Shown one piece after another: positions 38,518 through 50,567 of a stretch of 64,000 bases of DNA. The stretch is from Uranotaenia lowii (Eukaryota; Arthropoda; Insecta; Diptera; Culicidae). Below the pieces are notes generated by a model that made no database searches, had not been told where the DNA came from, and saw only the letters and a list, made by a program, of their open reading frames with translations. The stretch's first letter is position 1. Every line of letters begins with the position of its first letter. Made by a program: the position numbers and the translations under genes. Location: NCBI RefSeq assembly GCF_029784155.1, contig NC_073692.1, forward strand, positions 155,773,582 to 155,837,581, written 5' to 3'.

Positions 38518-41500
38518 CAAGGCCGTGCGAACGGGGGGGGGGAGGTTTAAGGGGTTTAACCCCCGCCATGAAGATTTTTTCCAAGAAAATTTTCACCGAA
38601 GTAACAGAAAATTACTTGATCCTAAAATGTATTTGGAAATAAGTTTAAGCAGGTAAGTCAGAAATTTTTCTGGCCTCCGGCGGAATTTAGTCTTGATTCA
38701 TCTTTGGCTTGAGATATTCCGACCTATTTACGATACTAATCGACATTTACGCATTGAAACTAACTTAGGTTCTAAATTGCAACTCAATTAATCTTTTGTA
38801 TAGGAATTCAAAACTTTACATACAAAAACCCTACCTCGTCTTCAGAACTGGTTTTTATTAAGAGGTGTACATAAGTACAGAGTTTGAAACGAACCATTTT
38901 TTTTATTTAAAAAATAGTTTATTTCATTACAAATGTTATGCTGATATGAAATATTCTTCAAGAAACCAATTTCGACTTATATTTATAACGTATCTATGTT
39001 CTGTTTTTTTTTCTAAATGCCCAATACAAAAAATAATTTGCACAAGGCAACAACATTAACATTTTTCTAATGTGCCATGAAATGAAAAGGTAATTTCGAC
39101 TTATTTAGGTACCCTGAATCTGAATATGCAATATTTCTATCATCTTTTGTTATTAAAATGAGTTTTAAAAGTAAGTAAAAAGTATTTGAGAAGTTCCTGC
39201 AAAGTTTATACAAAAACCCATATCAAAAACATATAATTGAAAAATAAAAGTTTTAAATGAATTATCAACTTTCCTCCAGAATTCGAGGAATTTTAAGTTC
39301 TGCGAAAAAAGTTATAGAAGTTTTATGTTTTTTTTTACTTATCTTCATGTATCAAATTATTAAGAAATTTTGAACTAAACTGAATTTGATATTTGATTTT
39401 TATTTTCGATGTACATGTAATCTTTGTGCAGGTTTCAACAAATGTGTTAAAGAAATCAAGTTTTTTTTACACTTTGTACAGTTATGCCAAAAGTACTTGT
39501 AATGATATCTTTCCCTTTTTTTCTAAATTGTTGAATTTTACATTTATTAGATCATTCATCAATTTCATCATAATAATATCTCTTAATTGGATGAAGTATG
39601 TCAAACAGATTTAGAATCAGATTTTTCCGTATATTTGGGTTTGTTAGTCAATCAGTTATCAATGTTTGATTTTACCTAAAATGGATACATTTTAAACTCC
39701 TTATCACCAAAACTCAAAGTGTTCGACCAAATTTGATAAAAGATTCGAGTTCAGACGCTAAAATCTACCAAATCAATCGTTAAAAAATAAGCACCAAAAT
39801 GCTGTTGCCTTGAGTCATCAATTAAATTATGTGAATTCTTATGGTGAAATGTGATTATCGGAAAAAAATCCTCCTGAAAAGTTTTGAAAAATTTATCTTG
39901 GTTTTCATCAAGGGGTACAACCCTTAAAAAAAAAAATTATCTTATTTATTTTCATATTCTGTTAAAATTTTCAAATAAATTAACGAAATTTTAAAGTACT
40001 GTTTAAAAAAAAATAGAAATAATTTTAACAACAAAGTTTCAACCGTCCGTTCTTTCCAGGACCCAATATATCAATCGAAAGTGACAAAATACTCAGAGTT
40101 TGTATTTTTAAACTTTAAAACATAGGATTGAAAATTTAAAAAAAATTTCATTAATGTTTTATTGATAAAATCGTCTTTTATTTATCGATCATGATTTTTA
40201 AATTAATCTTTAAAAGTTTGAAACATGATTTGAAGTAGGTAGCAGCTTTAAACTTAATTTTTATGCGAAATGTTAACTAACTTTGTATTTACTTTGTTCT
40301 TTCAATATTTGTTGTAACTTGGAAATCCTTTTATTTCAATTTTTATCAGTTTTCATTGTTCATTCACGAATTAACCCATTTCCCAACTTTTCCTTGCAAG
40401 TATAGTTTGACATGAAGTTATTATTTTGAACTTAAAAAATAAACTATTTAAGCCACCACTTTTTCTATAAAAAGGTTTTTTCTCTGACTTCTTTAACTGG
40501 CACTTTTCAAATAGTAATTAATATATTTATTGTTCTTCTTATCAAATTAAATTAAACCATCAATCATTGAATAAATTCTCCTAAGTTCAAATTGGGTTTT
40601 TCATTTCTCAAAAATTCACATTTCTAATCACGATTAAATATTTTTTGTTTAAATTCAAAATACTACATCGGAATTTTTCAATCACCTTTCAGTTGAAAAT
40701 GAAGAAAAGAATTTTATTTAAGATGAATAAAAATTATCAATTGTTACCATTTAACCTAAAAATAATCATGGTTAGTTTTTTACCTGATTGGACATTATTT
40801 TAGAATCCAGATTTCTGTTAAACTCTGTCTTATGGAAACGTTTGTTTTAAATTAGCTAAGTAATTATTTTGAAACAAATTTCTAGTTCAGAATGAAGAAA
40901 TTCATTTCGAAAAAAATTATCAATGACTTACCGAAAATTTTAAACTTTCATTATGATATGATTTTAAAATTTTGTTTTTTTATCAGTCCAATCCATTTTT
41001 AGTTTATGAGGTAATCATGAGTGAAAAACGGTGTTAGAAATTCCTTTATTTTTTATTGTTTATTTTTGGTATTGCTATTATTTTTAGCTGAATTTGAAAT
41101 TCGAACATGAAGAAAATAATTTATTCAACATTTTAAAAAGATTTTTTTCATCTAACTCGTCCAACCATTTTTAAAATCTTATGAATAGAAATTGATTGTA
41201 AACTCAAGGATCTGTATTTTCGTGCCTAAGATTGAATTTTTGATTTGATGTATTTAAATGTCCTGAATTCGAATTTTTTGTCAAATTTAGTCTATCACCT
41301 CGTATTTGAAGTTTTGAAGCTTTAAAATGTATGCATTAGTTTCAAGTTTTAAATTGATTTAATACCTTTATTTTAAAATGTTTTGTTTTTGTTTTAAAGT
41401 TTTGTCAAAAAAATGCAATTTTTTTCTAATGATTTTAAGACATTTTCAAAAGTTAAAAAAAAACAAAAGCTGATAAAAATTTCATACTTAGTTCCCGGGC

Positions 41501-42168
41501 ACCCAAATTAGTCAAAATCAACTTTTAAATATATTGCACCTGGAGGATGAAAATTTTGAAACCGTGTGCAATTTGTCATATCGTTTTTAATGTAATATTG
41601 AGCATTTAGAAGAACAAGAAACACATAATAAAATTGAGACTGAAATTGATTTCTTGAAGAATACTTCATATCAGCTCGATTTTTTGTTAATCAAAATGTT
41701 TACTAATACAGTAGGGAAACTAGGTTTAAGATTTTGGTTTGCTAATTCTCATGACCATCGTGAGTCATGATATATGGCTTCCAACTTGTTGAAGTAACAA
41801 ATTAGTTTTTGATTAAATTATTGCAGAATCAAAATGGATGGTTTAAAATTCTGAATCTATTTGGTTACACTTCGAAATAAAAACTCATTCTAAATACGAG
41901 GTAGAATTTTTGTATGTCAAGATATTAGTTTCAAAACAAAAGGTTCACTGAATCGCAAATCGAAATTTACTATTAAAATTCTTTTCAGTTTTTGAACGGC
42001 ATATATGTATGTAGCGTCTTAAAATGACTAACTTTTTTGTGTACACTTATTTAACATCTTTTAAAATCGAGTAATTTCCCTTTATTACGTTAAAATTTTT
42101 ACTTGGAAAAATCTCCATGGGGGGGGGCTAAATCCCTACACCTCCCCCCCCCCGTTCGCACGGCCTTG
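38518..42168. mobile_element. 3.65-kb AT-rich element with G-tract inverted ends, inserted in the array
   Basis: CAAGGCCGTGCGAACGGGGG at 38518 is mirrored by the sequence ending CCCGTTCGCACGGCCTTG at 42168, and both continue into long G (or C) runs and a TTTAA/TAAA word. It contains no coding sequence and shares internal blocks with 17296-18872. The left flank 38477-38517 is not array-like, so the true insertion boundary may be slightly outside. No target duplication was found. Confidence 0.75.
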
Positions 42169-42620
42169 CATTTCAGGTATCTAATTTGGTGTGAGGGGTC
42201 GTCCATATTACATGTTCACTGCTTTTATGATACTGACGTTATTGTTCATTGGATTTAAATAAAAATTCCCGCATGTCGGTTTCAAAAGACGGGCAGCCTT
42301 ATCATCAAACTTTGTTTGACGAGTCGGCCAAAGGGGTCGTCCACTGTTTTTGCGATTTTGACAATGTGATTTACTAGATTTAGATAAAAAAAAATGCAGC
42401 CCTGGAAGTTTAAGGGACGGGCAATCGATTTCAGGTATCACATTTAGTGTAAAGGGTCTGCAAAAGAGGTCGTCCATATTAACTGTTTATGGTTTTTAGA
42501 TATTGACGTTATTATTCATCGAATTGCGATTAAAAATTCACATCAGGATTTTAAGAGTCGGGCATTTAAATGGATGTAAAAATTAGCACACAGGGTTTTT
42601 AGGTGAGACGAATCGATCCG
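42169..42620 (+). repeat. Tandem array of about 142-bp units, second part
   Basis: Continues in the same orientation with TTTCAGGTATC, GGGGTCGTCCATATTA, GATACTGACGTTATT (about 42229), a degraded GATTTTGACAATG (about 42353) and GATATTGACGTT (about 42499). Units here are more diverged than in the first part. Confidence 0.85.
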
Positions 42621-43230
42621 TATTGTGAAATTATGAATTACAAGATCATGCATAGGATCGGTGAGGAAAATTTGTGCACAGTTACACTACCGGCCAAAAG
42701 TTTGGGGTCACCCCTGAAAAAACATACAAATTTGGTTCGTCCATAACTTTGTCATTTTTTAACGGATTTAGGATTTTTTTAGCTTATTCGAAAAGTAATG
42801 AGTTATACTTACTTCGTAGGTATTTTGTTGATAATTTGTATGCATTTTTTCTTACCTAAAAATCATCTGAAGTTGCAACATTTTTCAAAATTTACACCTA
42901 ATTTTTATACCCAATTTTCTCATAGCTGAGTGGACCAAATTTTTAAACTAAAGTAGCATTAGAGCCCTAATTCAATACCCTTTGAAACACATTTGTCAAT
43001 TTTTTTTCCTAAAATTTAAAGTAAATTAATAATTGATTAAATAGTTACTTAAGTCATCGGCCAAAAGTTTGGGGTCACCTTACAGTATGGTGTATCGGCC
43101 AAAAGTTTGGGGTCAGCAGATTATTTTATGTCTTCATTCAAATCACTGCAATATTTCATTCAATTGTAGTTTATGTGTATGTTATTTGAAAGGTAATTGC
43201 TGTAGTTTTCATCTATATGAAATAAATTCG

Positions 43231-43332
43231 ATAAGCCAAGAAACTCTCGGCAAGCTAATTGACAGAATGCCTCGCATATGCAAGGCTGTCATCAAAGCTA
43301 AGGGAGGATTTTTTGATGAAAAACTGCCCTAA
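43231..43332 (+). pseudogene. Tc1-type transposase, C-terminal remnant
   Basis: The last 33 residues of an open frame read ISQETLGKLID then RMPRICKAVIKAKGG, matching the conserved Tc1 ending (typically SMPRR-AVIKAKGG just before the stop). Everything upstream, including all catalytic Asp/Glu blocks, is missing; the inverted arm begins about 80 bp upstream. Confidence 0.75.
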
Positions 43333-43497
43333 ACACAAGTTTTTAACATATCCCCAATAATGGAAAGCGTTTTATTACTTAAATGACATTGAAATGAATT
43401 CTTTTTTTTTTTGTTAACATTACTTTATGAAATAAATTGAAGAAGAGTAATGAATTATGATACTTTTAATTGTTCATGGTCTCAGAATAACATAATC

Positions 43498-43593
43498 GCC
43501 TCTATTCTAGTTTTCAATCGAACCGTTCGACTCATACAAAAAAACTTTTTTTTGTATGAGTCGAACGGTTCGATCGAAAACTAGAATAGAGGT
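43498..43593. repeat. Near-perfect 96-bp hairpin
   Basis: CGCCTCTATTCTAGTTTTC at 43498 is mirrored by GAAAACTAGAATAGAGGTG ending at 43593. The arms continue through GAACCGTTCGACTCATACAA to an A/T-run apex, with only small mismatches (an extra AAT near 43517). It lies inside the Tc1 derivative and is probably a separate small insertion. Confidence 0.85.
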
Positions 43594-44525
43594 GAATATT
43601 CGATATTGATGAAAACTCCGCATATCATCTCTCCAATTACATTCTTCTTATTCTACTTCCCACGCCCTACTTGCCTGAGACTGAGCTGAGTGAACATCGG
43701 ATAGTCATACAGTTGTTATTTACCTTCCTTTATTTTCCATACCATTCAATCGTATATTTCGTGACAAACATAAAGATACGCTTATGCTCCAATCGAAAGA
43801 CAATCCAAACCGAAAAAAAAACCATTAGATTGCGAAACCTTAATCTTTAGCTTGGATCGAAACCTCAACCTTTAGCTTGGAATACCATGCTTGTTCCAAC
43901 TGACTCTCCCCCCTGTCGCATTTTTTGTATGGACTTCCAAAATTTTTGTATGGCTTGTCATACATTTCAACCCCCCTCCCTCCTCCCCCTTCCCCGTTAA
44001 CGCGGGACATAATTAATGGATAACCCCTAACATAAAAAATTAAAATTGTGGGAAGTATTGCAGTGATTTGAATGAAAATATAGGAAAAATCCACTGACCC
44101 CAAACTTTTGGCCGATACACCATACTGTAAGGTGACCCCAAACTTTTGGCCGATGACTAAAGTAACTATTTAATTAATTATAAATTTGCTTCAAATTTTA
44201 TGCAAAATCTGACAAATGTGTTTCAAAGGGTATAGAATAGGTGTTCTAATGCTACTTCAGTTTAAAAATTTGACCCACTCAGCTATGAGAAAATTGGGTA
44301 TAAAGATTAGGTGGAAATTTCGAAAAATTTTGCAACTTTAGATGATTTTTAGGTAGGAAAAAAATCATACAAATTTTTAACAAAATACCTACGATGTAAG
44401 TACAACTCATTGCCTTTCGAATAAGCTAAAAATATCCAAAATCCGTTAAAAAATGACAAAGTTATGGACGAACCAAATTTACATGTTTTTTCAGGGGTGA
44501 CCCCAAACTTTTGGCCGGGAGTGTA

Positions 44526-44999
44526 TTTATTGAGAATTGTTTGTGTACAATTTCGAATTGTCATGTATGTATGTATGTATGAATCCACCTTGGGTTTGCG
44601 GCAGCGCCGCGGTTATGGCCAAAAAAATAACCCACGCGTCCATTTTGGCTACCATGCAACACAGTTATAACCTCTCAATGAGACTTTTAAGGGAATAGAA
44701 TCGCAAGCAGAGGCACTTACGGTATCCAGGGTATAAGTGGAGTAGTCTCGAGAAGCTATTACCATATTGTTGACTAACCAAAATAGCATGTAAATTTTAA
44801 TCCCGCCCCCAAGGCTTCCGAAAAAAGAGTGCGTCCTTATTTTACAAAAAGTAATCAAATACGATCTTTTTCTCAACCATGCCAAATTCCCTTGACATAA
44901 ATTGAGAAACGTCCAGTATTCGAAACGGGTAACGAGCACATACCGCTTCCTGCTCCTTTTGCAAAACAAGGATACCCTGGTGCCCCATCCCTTGACTTT
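44526..44999. other. Non-genic stretch
   Basis: Contains the 25-bp motif at 44543-44567, a short (TATG)n run at about 44563-44581 and balanced sequence at 44590-44990. A 106-codon minus-strand frame (44969-44649) resembles no known family. Confidence 0.4.
44543..44567 (+). repeat. 25-bp motif shared with 48498-48522
   Basis: GTGTACAATTTCGAATTGTC followed by ATGTA is identical at both sites, in direct orientation, about 3.95 kb apart. Its centre ACAATT-TCG-AATTGT is palindromic. Confidence 0.6.
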
Positions 45000-47241
45000 A
45001 TTCTAAATAAACAATTTCAATATAATACAATATAATATAACAATATATAATATAAAATAATATAATATAATATGGTAAAATAAAATATAACACAAAATAA
45101 AAACCTACTATGAGAAAATTGTATTAAGAATTATGTTGTATTTAACATACACAGATACATTGCAAATAATCACGAACAAATCAAGAACATGTATACGACC
45201 ACGGCAACATAACTGAAAAGATTGTCGGATTAAGTGTTGAAAAAATATTTATGATCATTAAAAATCATCTAAAAATTACTCAAAAATGTATTAATATTGC
45301 TTGTTTACCTGAAAATATAAAAGAAAAATTTTGCACGTGCTATAACAAATAATAAATAGTATAATATATTATAATATGAAGACATCAATTACGATATAAT
45401 TTAAAAATATACAATATTTTTTACATGGCAATTGCTAGAGATTTCAAAACTACCAAAAAATCTATTATGGTTTTTAACATGTAAAAAGAATAAACAAAAA
45501 ATTAATGATAATTTCCAACATAACTCAAAAAACATTTATATTAATTATAACTGATTTGAACGAAACAGTATAATATAACATAATATTATAGAATATAAAA
45601 TGCCATAAAGAAATGTAATACAATTCTAAGAAAAACATTGACTACATGTTTGATATATTATGTGTTCCTTCAGCCTATGAAAAACTAAATAAGTCTCACA
45701 GTAAATACTTATAAACATTAGTTGATTATGGTAAAATTCCTGAAATATGATTCATCATGATTTATTCAAGCAATATTTCATAATATGAAAAATTGTCCGT
45801 TGAATTCTGGAAAACATGATTAAAATTATTAATAAAATATTAATAAAAAAAAGTAAATCTGGCTAACAACTATTCCACAGTAAATTTTAAAATGTTGAAC
45901 TGATGCATCCGGCCAATTTCTAATAATATTATATATGTATAATATTCATCTAATGATTCCACTTTTGTATGAATATAGTTCATAATATTCAATGGAATAT
46001 AGTTAAATAAGTTGTAATGGAACTATAATAAAGTTTATTTTTATGAAATATTGAAATATGTTTACCAAATCTCCTGCAATAAAGAATTTTTTTAATTCAT
46101 AGACTATACATGCAAGCATGCGACTGTTTGATATAGATGGTTTCATATTGTATAGACATATTTGTTTACAGCATTAGTATTAGAATTGCCACTGCTCTCC
46201 TGTACAGCTTCATTTGCTGTGTTGATGACTGTTATGCCTGCAAGTTTAATTGTTTTAAGGATATTATTGAACAAAATAAATTGAATTAGAATTCCAGATA
46301 AAAATGATTTTTCCACCACCTGGTATGATATTGGATATAAATCTATCTGAATAAGATTGAAGTTAATTAAATGATGCAAATACTTATCATAGAAATACTG
46401 TAATGCTTTTTTTTTCAAAATGGTGTAACTGTAAAATTTATTATAAAAAGGCATAAAAGGTGACGAATAGTAAAATAAAAAAGAGAAAACCAATTTTTCA
46501 TGTGCTGCTGCAAATATTTCAGCTTTATGTGTTCAATTTTGAATCTGAAACGAAATATGAAAACTCATTTTCACAAAAAATCAGCCTCTGGATCGTTTAC
46601 TGCATTCCACCTTGAAGCTAGGAAAAAATGTAAAGGCAACACTGAATGAAACTTCACTCAATTTGGTAGGGAAATCTATGTTAAGTAATTTTTTTTTAAA
46701 TTAAAGCTGATAATGGAGTTGCTTGAAAACATGAAGACAAAAATTGTGATTGTAATTTAAAAAAAACCTTCTTTTTCATCTACGTTCTAGTCACTATGAA
46801 GAGATATATAGATTGTCATCGTTGATTGTGATGATGTCATACCTGCTTTTAAACAATAACTTAAATCACAATTTATAATTCATAATGGATTTGTTGAACA
46901 TAATATCGGAGCTCAGTAAAAAAAAAAGTTAGAGATCTCGAAGCATGCAAACAAGTTATGGCATAAATCATTAAATTAAAAATGAGTTTTCCAAGCTACC
47001 TGACGGAGCAAACTAGATTGAAATTGAATGAAAAAAAATAGTATTGTAGAATTTGGTGAAAATGGTCAGTGAGTATAAATAAGGAAAAAAAACAAGAATA
47101 TGTAGTACGTAGTTCTGAGAAAATACTAAGAACATTGTTTATCATCATTACGTTTTTAATTTTAATTTCAAATGAAAAAAAATATTCCAGGTGGAACCGT
47201 TCTAACTTTGTCCCCCTTTACCACAGTACATATTCACCTAA
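45000..47241. other. Extremely AT-rich non-genic stretch
   Basis: 45010-45095 and 45360-45620 are made largely of TATAA/AATAT words. A 116-codon minus-strand frame at 46493-46143 has no recognisable motif, and the AT content makes chance frames likely. Confidence 0.5.
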
Positions 47242-47809
47242 GGCTGATGTCATGCTGAAGCAACTAGCAACGCGACCTACAACGCAACGTTCACACGACT
47301 AACCAGCTCTCATTTGATCTCCATGGAAATCGCGCAGACCTGTCATACTGGTCGCTTTGTGTAGCGCGACCAACCTGATGCCAATGTGTTTAGTAGCGCG
47401 ACTAGTAGGAAATCCAATAGGAACATTGTTTTTTCTCGATTTGAAGCAGTGATTCCGGGTTTTAAGCACAATAGTACGAAGATCTGTCCGAACTTGTGAT
47501 AATAAACTAAAAACTATCTTAATCGGCGAGAAAATTGTCATGAATTCTTAGTTCCGGCAAAAAAACAAGGAATTTTGTTGGTTCAAATTTCGGCATTCTT
47601 GCAATCCGGGTCGTGATTTGATGAGTTTTTGATGGCTCCGGAAAGAAAGGAGACGATTCAAAGCATTATCAGATGTAGAGAAGTGATGATTTGTAGGGAA
47701 TTTCAAAGTGACAGGTCGCGCCAGCATGACATACCAATGCAATGCAACGCAATCTTATTGGAACGTTGCGTTGCGTTGCGTTGCTATTTGTTTCAGCATG
47801 ACATCAGCC
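47242..47809. mobile_element. TAA-flanked MITE with GGCTGATGTCATGCTGAA ends (PIF/Harbinger-like)
   Basis: GGCTGATGTCATGCTGAAGC at 47242 and, inward from the right end 47809, GGCTGATGTCATGCTGAAAC are near-perfect inverted ends, continuing as AACTAGCAACGCGACC and AAATAGCAACGCAACG. TAA is duplicated (47239-47241, 47810-47812). Internal GCGCGACTAGTAGG and repeated GTTGC words are subterminal repeats. Non-coding. Confidence 0.88.
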
Positions 47810-47812
47810 TAA

Positions 47813-50198
47813 CAGTACTACAGAGCAACAAGAAAGCGATGCATTGTAGGGACATACACTGTAGAAATTAAAGTGGCTTTCACGGTATTAAAGAGTGAAA
47901 GACGAAGAGAGAGAAAGAAAGAAAAAATGGAAACGCCTCACCCTGAACACGCTTTCGCTCTCGCATGTCGTCCCTCTCTGCCGTCCATTCATTAAAGAAC
48001 GTGATCCAACATGCATAACGAGACGACGCAACGCCAAGCATCATCCGAGGCCACGCCACACATACACTTTCAAATTACCGGCTTCAATTCTTCCCCTCGC
48101 TTGAAACAACCACCATCTTAACTTCTCCCAAACACTTCAACAGTTGCATGCCAACTTTATTTTTTTTATATAACTGATCGCACATTCATTACACCAACTA
48201 ATTAATAATTATTGGAAAGACATCATTCGCGATTCTTCACCAAACAACCCGAAGCGGCGAGTATTTTTCCTTCCTTTGATGATGAAAAATTTATCACACA
48301 GGGCAAGCTCTTCTGTCGTCTCTTATGTAACCGGATATTCACATTCATTTTACGCACTAATTCAGCCTATCGATTAAATAAACGATACGGTTCCAAATTT
48401 TGTTTCTTTTCGATAGCTGTTAATAATAAAACTAAAAGTTTTTTCTTTCAAAACATTTCAACCTCCCAACACATTCTCGTGAATATGCAGGCACACGGTG
48501 TACAATTTCGAATTGTCATGTAAGGAAAAAGCGTTATCTCTGTGGAAATTATTCGGGTAAACGTTCGAATTGAAAACGGGTTGTGGAAATAAACAGATCA
48601 ATTGTTAATTTGGTGGTTTTCAAACTTTTTAATAAGAATACCCTTACTGAATAGTTATTTTTTATTCAGTGTAAGGAATATTATACTTTGTTTGATAAAC
48701 TTAATCTTATTTCATCACATTATCACATTATCACAATAATTCCTTGCGGAACAAAGTTCGTACTAAATCAGCTAGTATACTCCATATATAAGTGAACAAT
48801 TTTGCTGAAGATGTCTATCTTTTCATCCCTGGGCGCTTTTAATATCGTTCAGCTAGATTGCACCACCATGTGCACTGCAGTGTAAACGCTTGTCACAATA
48901 TGAGTTAGCATCGGGTAGCGTGTACGATGATGACATTTGTACCGTGTACATCAACATCCAATGTGGTGGAAAGAGAGGTGATGACAAAAAATCGTTGCAA
49001 AGGTAGTAGTAGAATTTTTCATCGTCAACATACGCAGATTTGCACCACAAAAAAATGGCTGGAAAAGTCCAGCAATCCTAGTTTTTTGCCGGAAACCAGC
49101 AAACATTCTCCATATTGCTGATTTTTCCAGCACTCGATCTTCATTGATGAAAATCCAGCAATCGATTTGTCAAATTCGAATTCGTCAAAGTTTTTGCTCA
49201 TTTTTTTCGTGGCGCGAGAACTGTTTGACTCCATATTACAGCGATGTAGCCTTTGAACCAAAGGTAGATTTTTTTCGAAGAGATAAAGTATTTTGTTAAA
49301 GACACTAATAATTATCATTTTTATTTCAGATGGATGTCCAATACTTGGCGAAAAGCGGCCAACCCACTGGCTGATATTATAAAGATACTAGCTGACCAGG
49401 TAAACTTCGTTTTTCCTTTAAATAAATAAATCGTAATATATGTTTCATTTCATCTACACGTCCTTAACTTCATCGTGCTCGCGAATTGTGTCCCATTTGG
49501 GGACCCCCTTCCATTAGAAGGGAAATTCTTGAAACTATTATACAAATCATCTTGGAACCAAAAAAAACCTGGATATCAAATTTTACTTCATTCCGACCGA
49601 CCGTTTATTCGTAAAGGTGAAAACACCTCCATTTTTATATATAAGATATTATTTGGTATTAATTTCTTTTAAGAATGTCACTCAGGAAAAATTAACAAGC
49701 TGATTTTAGGACCATAATGTTAAGCCGCTGAAGAGTGCTGTGTTGATTCTGATCAACCTGTGTGTTTGGCATGAATAAAATTAATTATGTTGAACGAAAG
49801 CATTTTAATTTTTCTTTTTTTGGGAAAAGCTATAATCATAAAACATTATAAAAGCAAACTAATACCAACCCAACATAAGTAGGTTTCTTTTAATGACTTT
49901 TTAAATTTTGCTAATTTTCCAGCCATTGTGTTTGCTGATTTTTTCAGCAATTTAAATTGCTGGAAATTTAACTGGGAAGTCAGCGAGACAGAAACCAGTA
50001 AAATTTTGCTGGTCTCTAGGTAAAAAAAAAATTGCTGTGTATTTTTTTTAAAAAGATAAATAAATAAGATTTTTGCCTTTTTCGCAGATTTTCTTTGATT
50101 CCTCACACATCTGACATCAAAATATTGTTTTAAAAAAGAACCGCACAGAAAGGTTTTTTGACTATAACGTGTCACCGAAAACTACAACCTTTAAAATA
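47813..50198. other. Non-genic stretch with mixed repeat fragments
   Basis: 47880-48150 has balanced, host-like composition, starting with a GA-rich run. 49030-49160 and 49900-50030 carry CCAGCAA/TTGCTGG words typical of another degenerate inverted-repeat family. 49389-49680 begins ACTAGCTGACCAGGTAAACT and resembles a single monomer of the microsatellite-led array type. Confidence 0.45.
48498..48522 (+). repeat. 25-bp motif, second site
   Basis: Identical to 44543-44567. Flanking sequences on both sides differ. Confidence 0.6.
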
Positions 50199-50399
50199 AA
50201 TCACCTGTAATTAACAAACCTGTAATTTTCAATTGTTTTCCTTGAAAGTTAACGAAGATTAATTTATTATTACAGCAAATGTCCTGTAAAAAAGTTGTAC
50301 ACTAAAAATTAAATGTCACGTAGTCATGTTTTCGACCTATAAAATTATGGTAAATATCCTGCTCCGTTTTGTTACGGGACATTTGCGTAATTTTACAGG
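50199..50399 (-). mobile_element. Small hairpin MITE, copy 2 (inverted)
   Basis: Reverse-orientation copy of 34519-34720, keeping the CTGTAAAATTACGC end and the AATTGTTTTCCTTGAAAG block. The inner hairpin arm is more mutated (AAAATTATGGTAAAT). Confidence 0.8.
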
Positions 50400-50567
50400 A
50401 AATATTTTTTGCTGTGCATAAGCAAAATCACTTTTTATCTCAAAAATAGTTTTCGTTAATATATAACAAAAATATTCACGCGTTTCTGAGGTATTTTGAT
50501 TTAAGTTAGTTAACAACGCTATGCATTAAAGGGTTTGTTTTTATTTTCAATAATCGATGTTTTATTA

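Larger units (their letters stand above)
42685..44523 (+). mobile_element. Tc1-like deletion derivative with 470-bp inverted arms
   Basis: Ends are CACTACCGGCCAAAAGTTTG and, inward from the right, CACTCCCGGCCAAAAGTTTG, with TA on both sides (42683-42684, 44524-44525). Near-identical arms run from 42685 to about 43154 and from 44523 back to about 44054. CGGCCAAAAGTTTGGGGTCA occurs three times per arm (left about 42691, 43058, 43096; right mirrored about 44497, 44133, 44095). A Tc1 transposase C-terminus survives at 43231-43332. The rest of the gene is deleted, so movement would need transposase in trans. Confidence 0.9.

Noticed and set aside
46143..46493. 116-residue hydrophobic minus-strand frame (receptor fragment?)
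   Set aside because: Hydrophobicity follows from AT-rich codons; no conserved receptor motif such as a C-terminal TY...QF was found.
49035..50040. CCAGCAA-ended MITE spanning 49.0-50.0 kb
   Set aside because: CCAGCAA/TTGCTGG words are at both ends, but I could not find convincing aligned TIRs or a target duplication.
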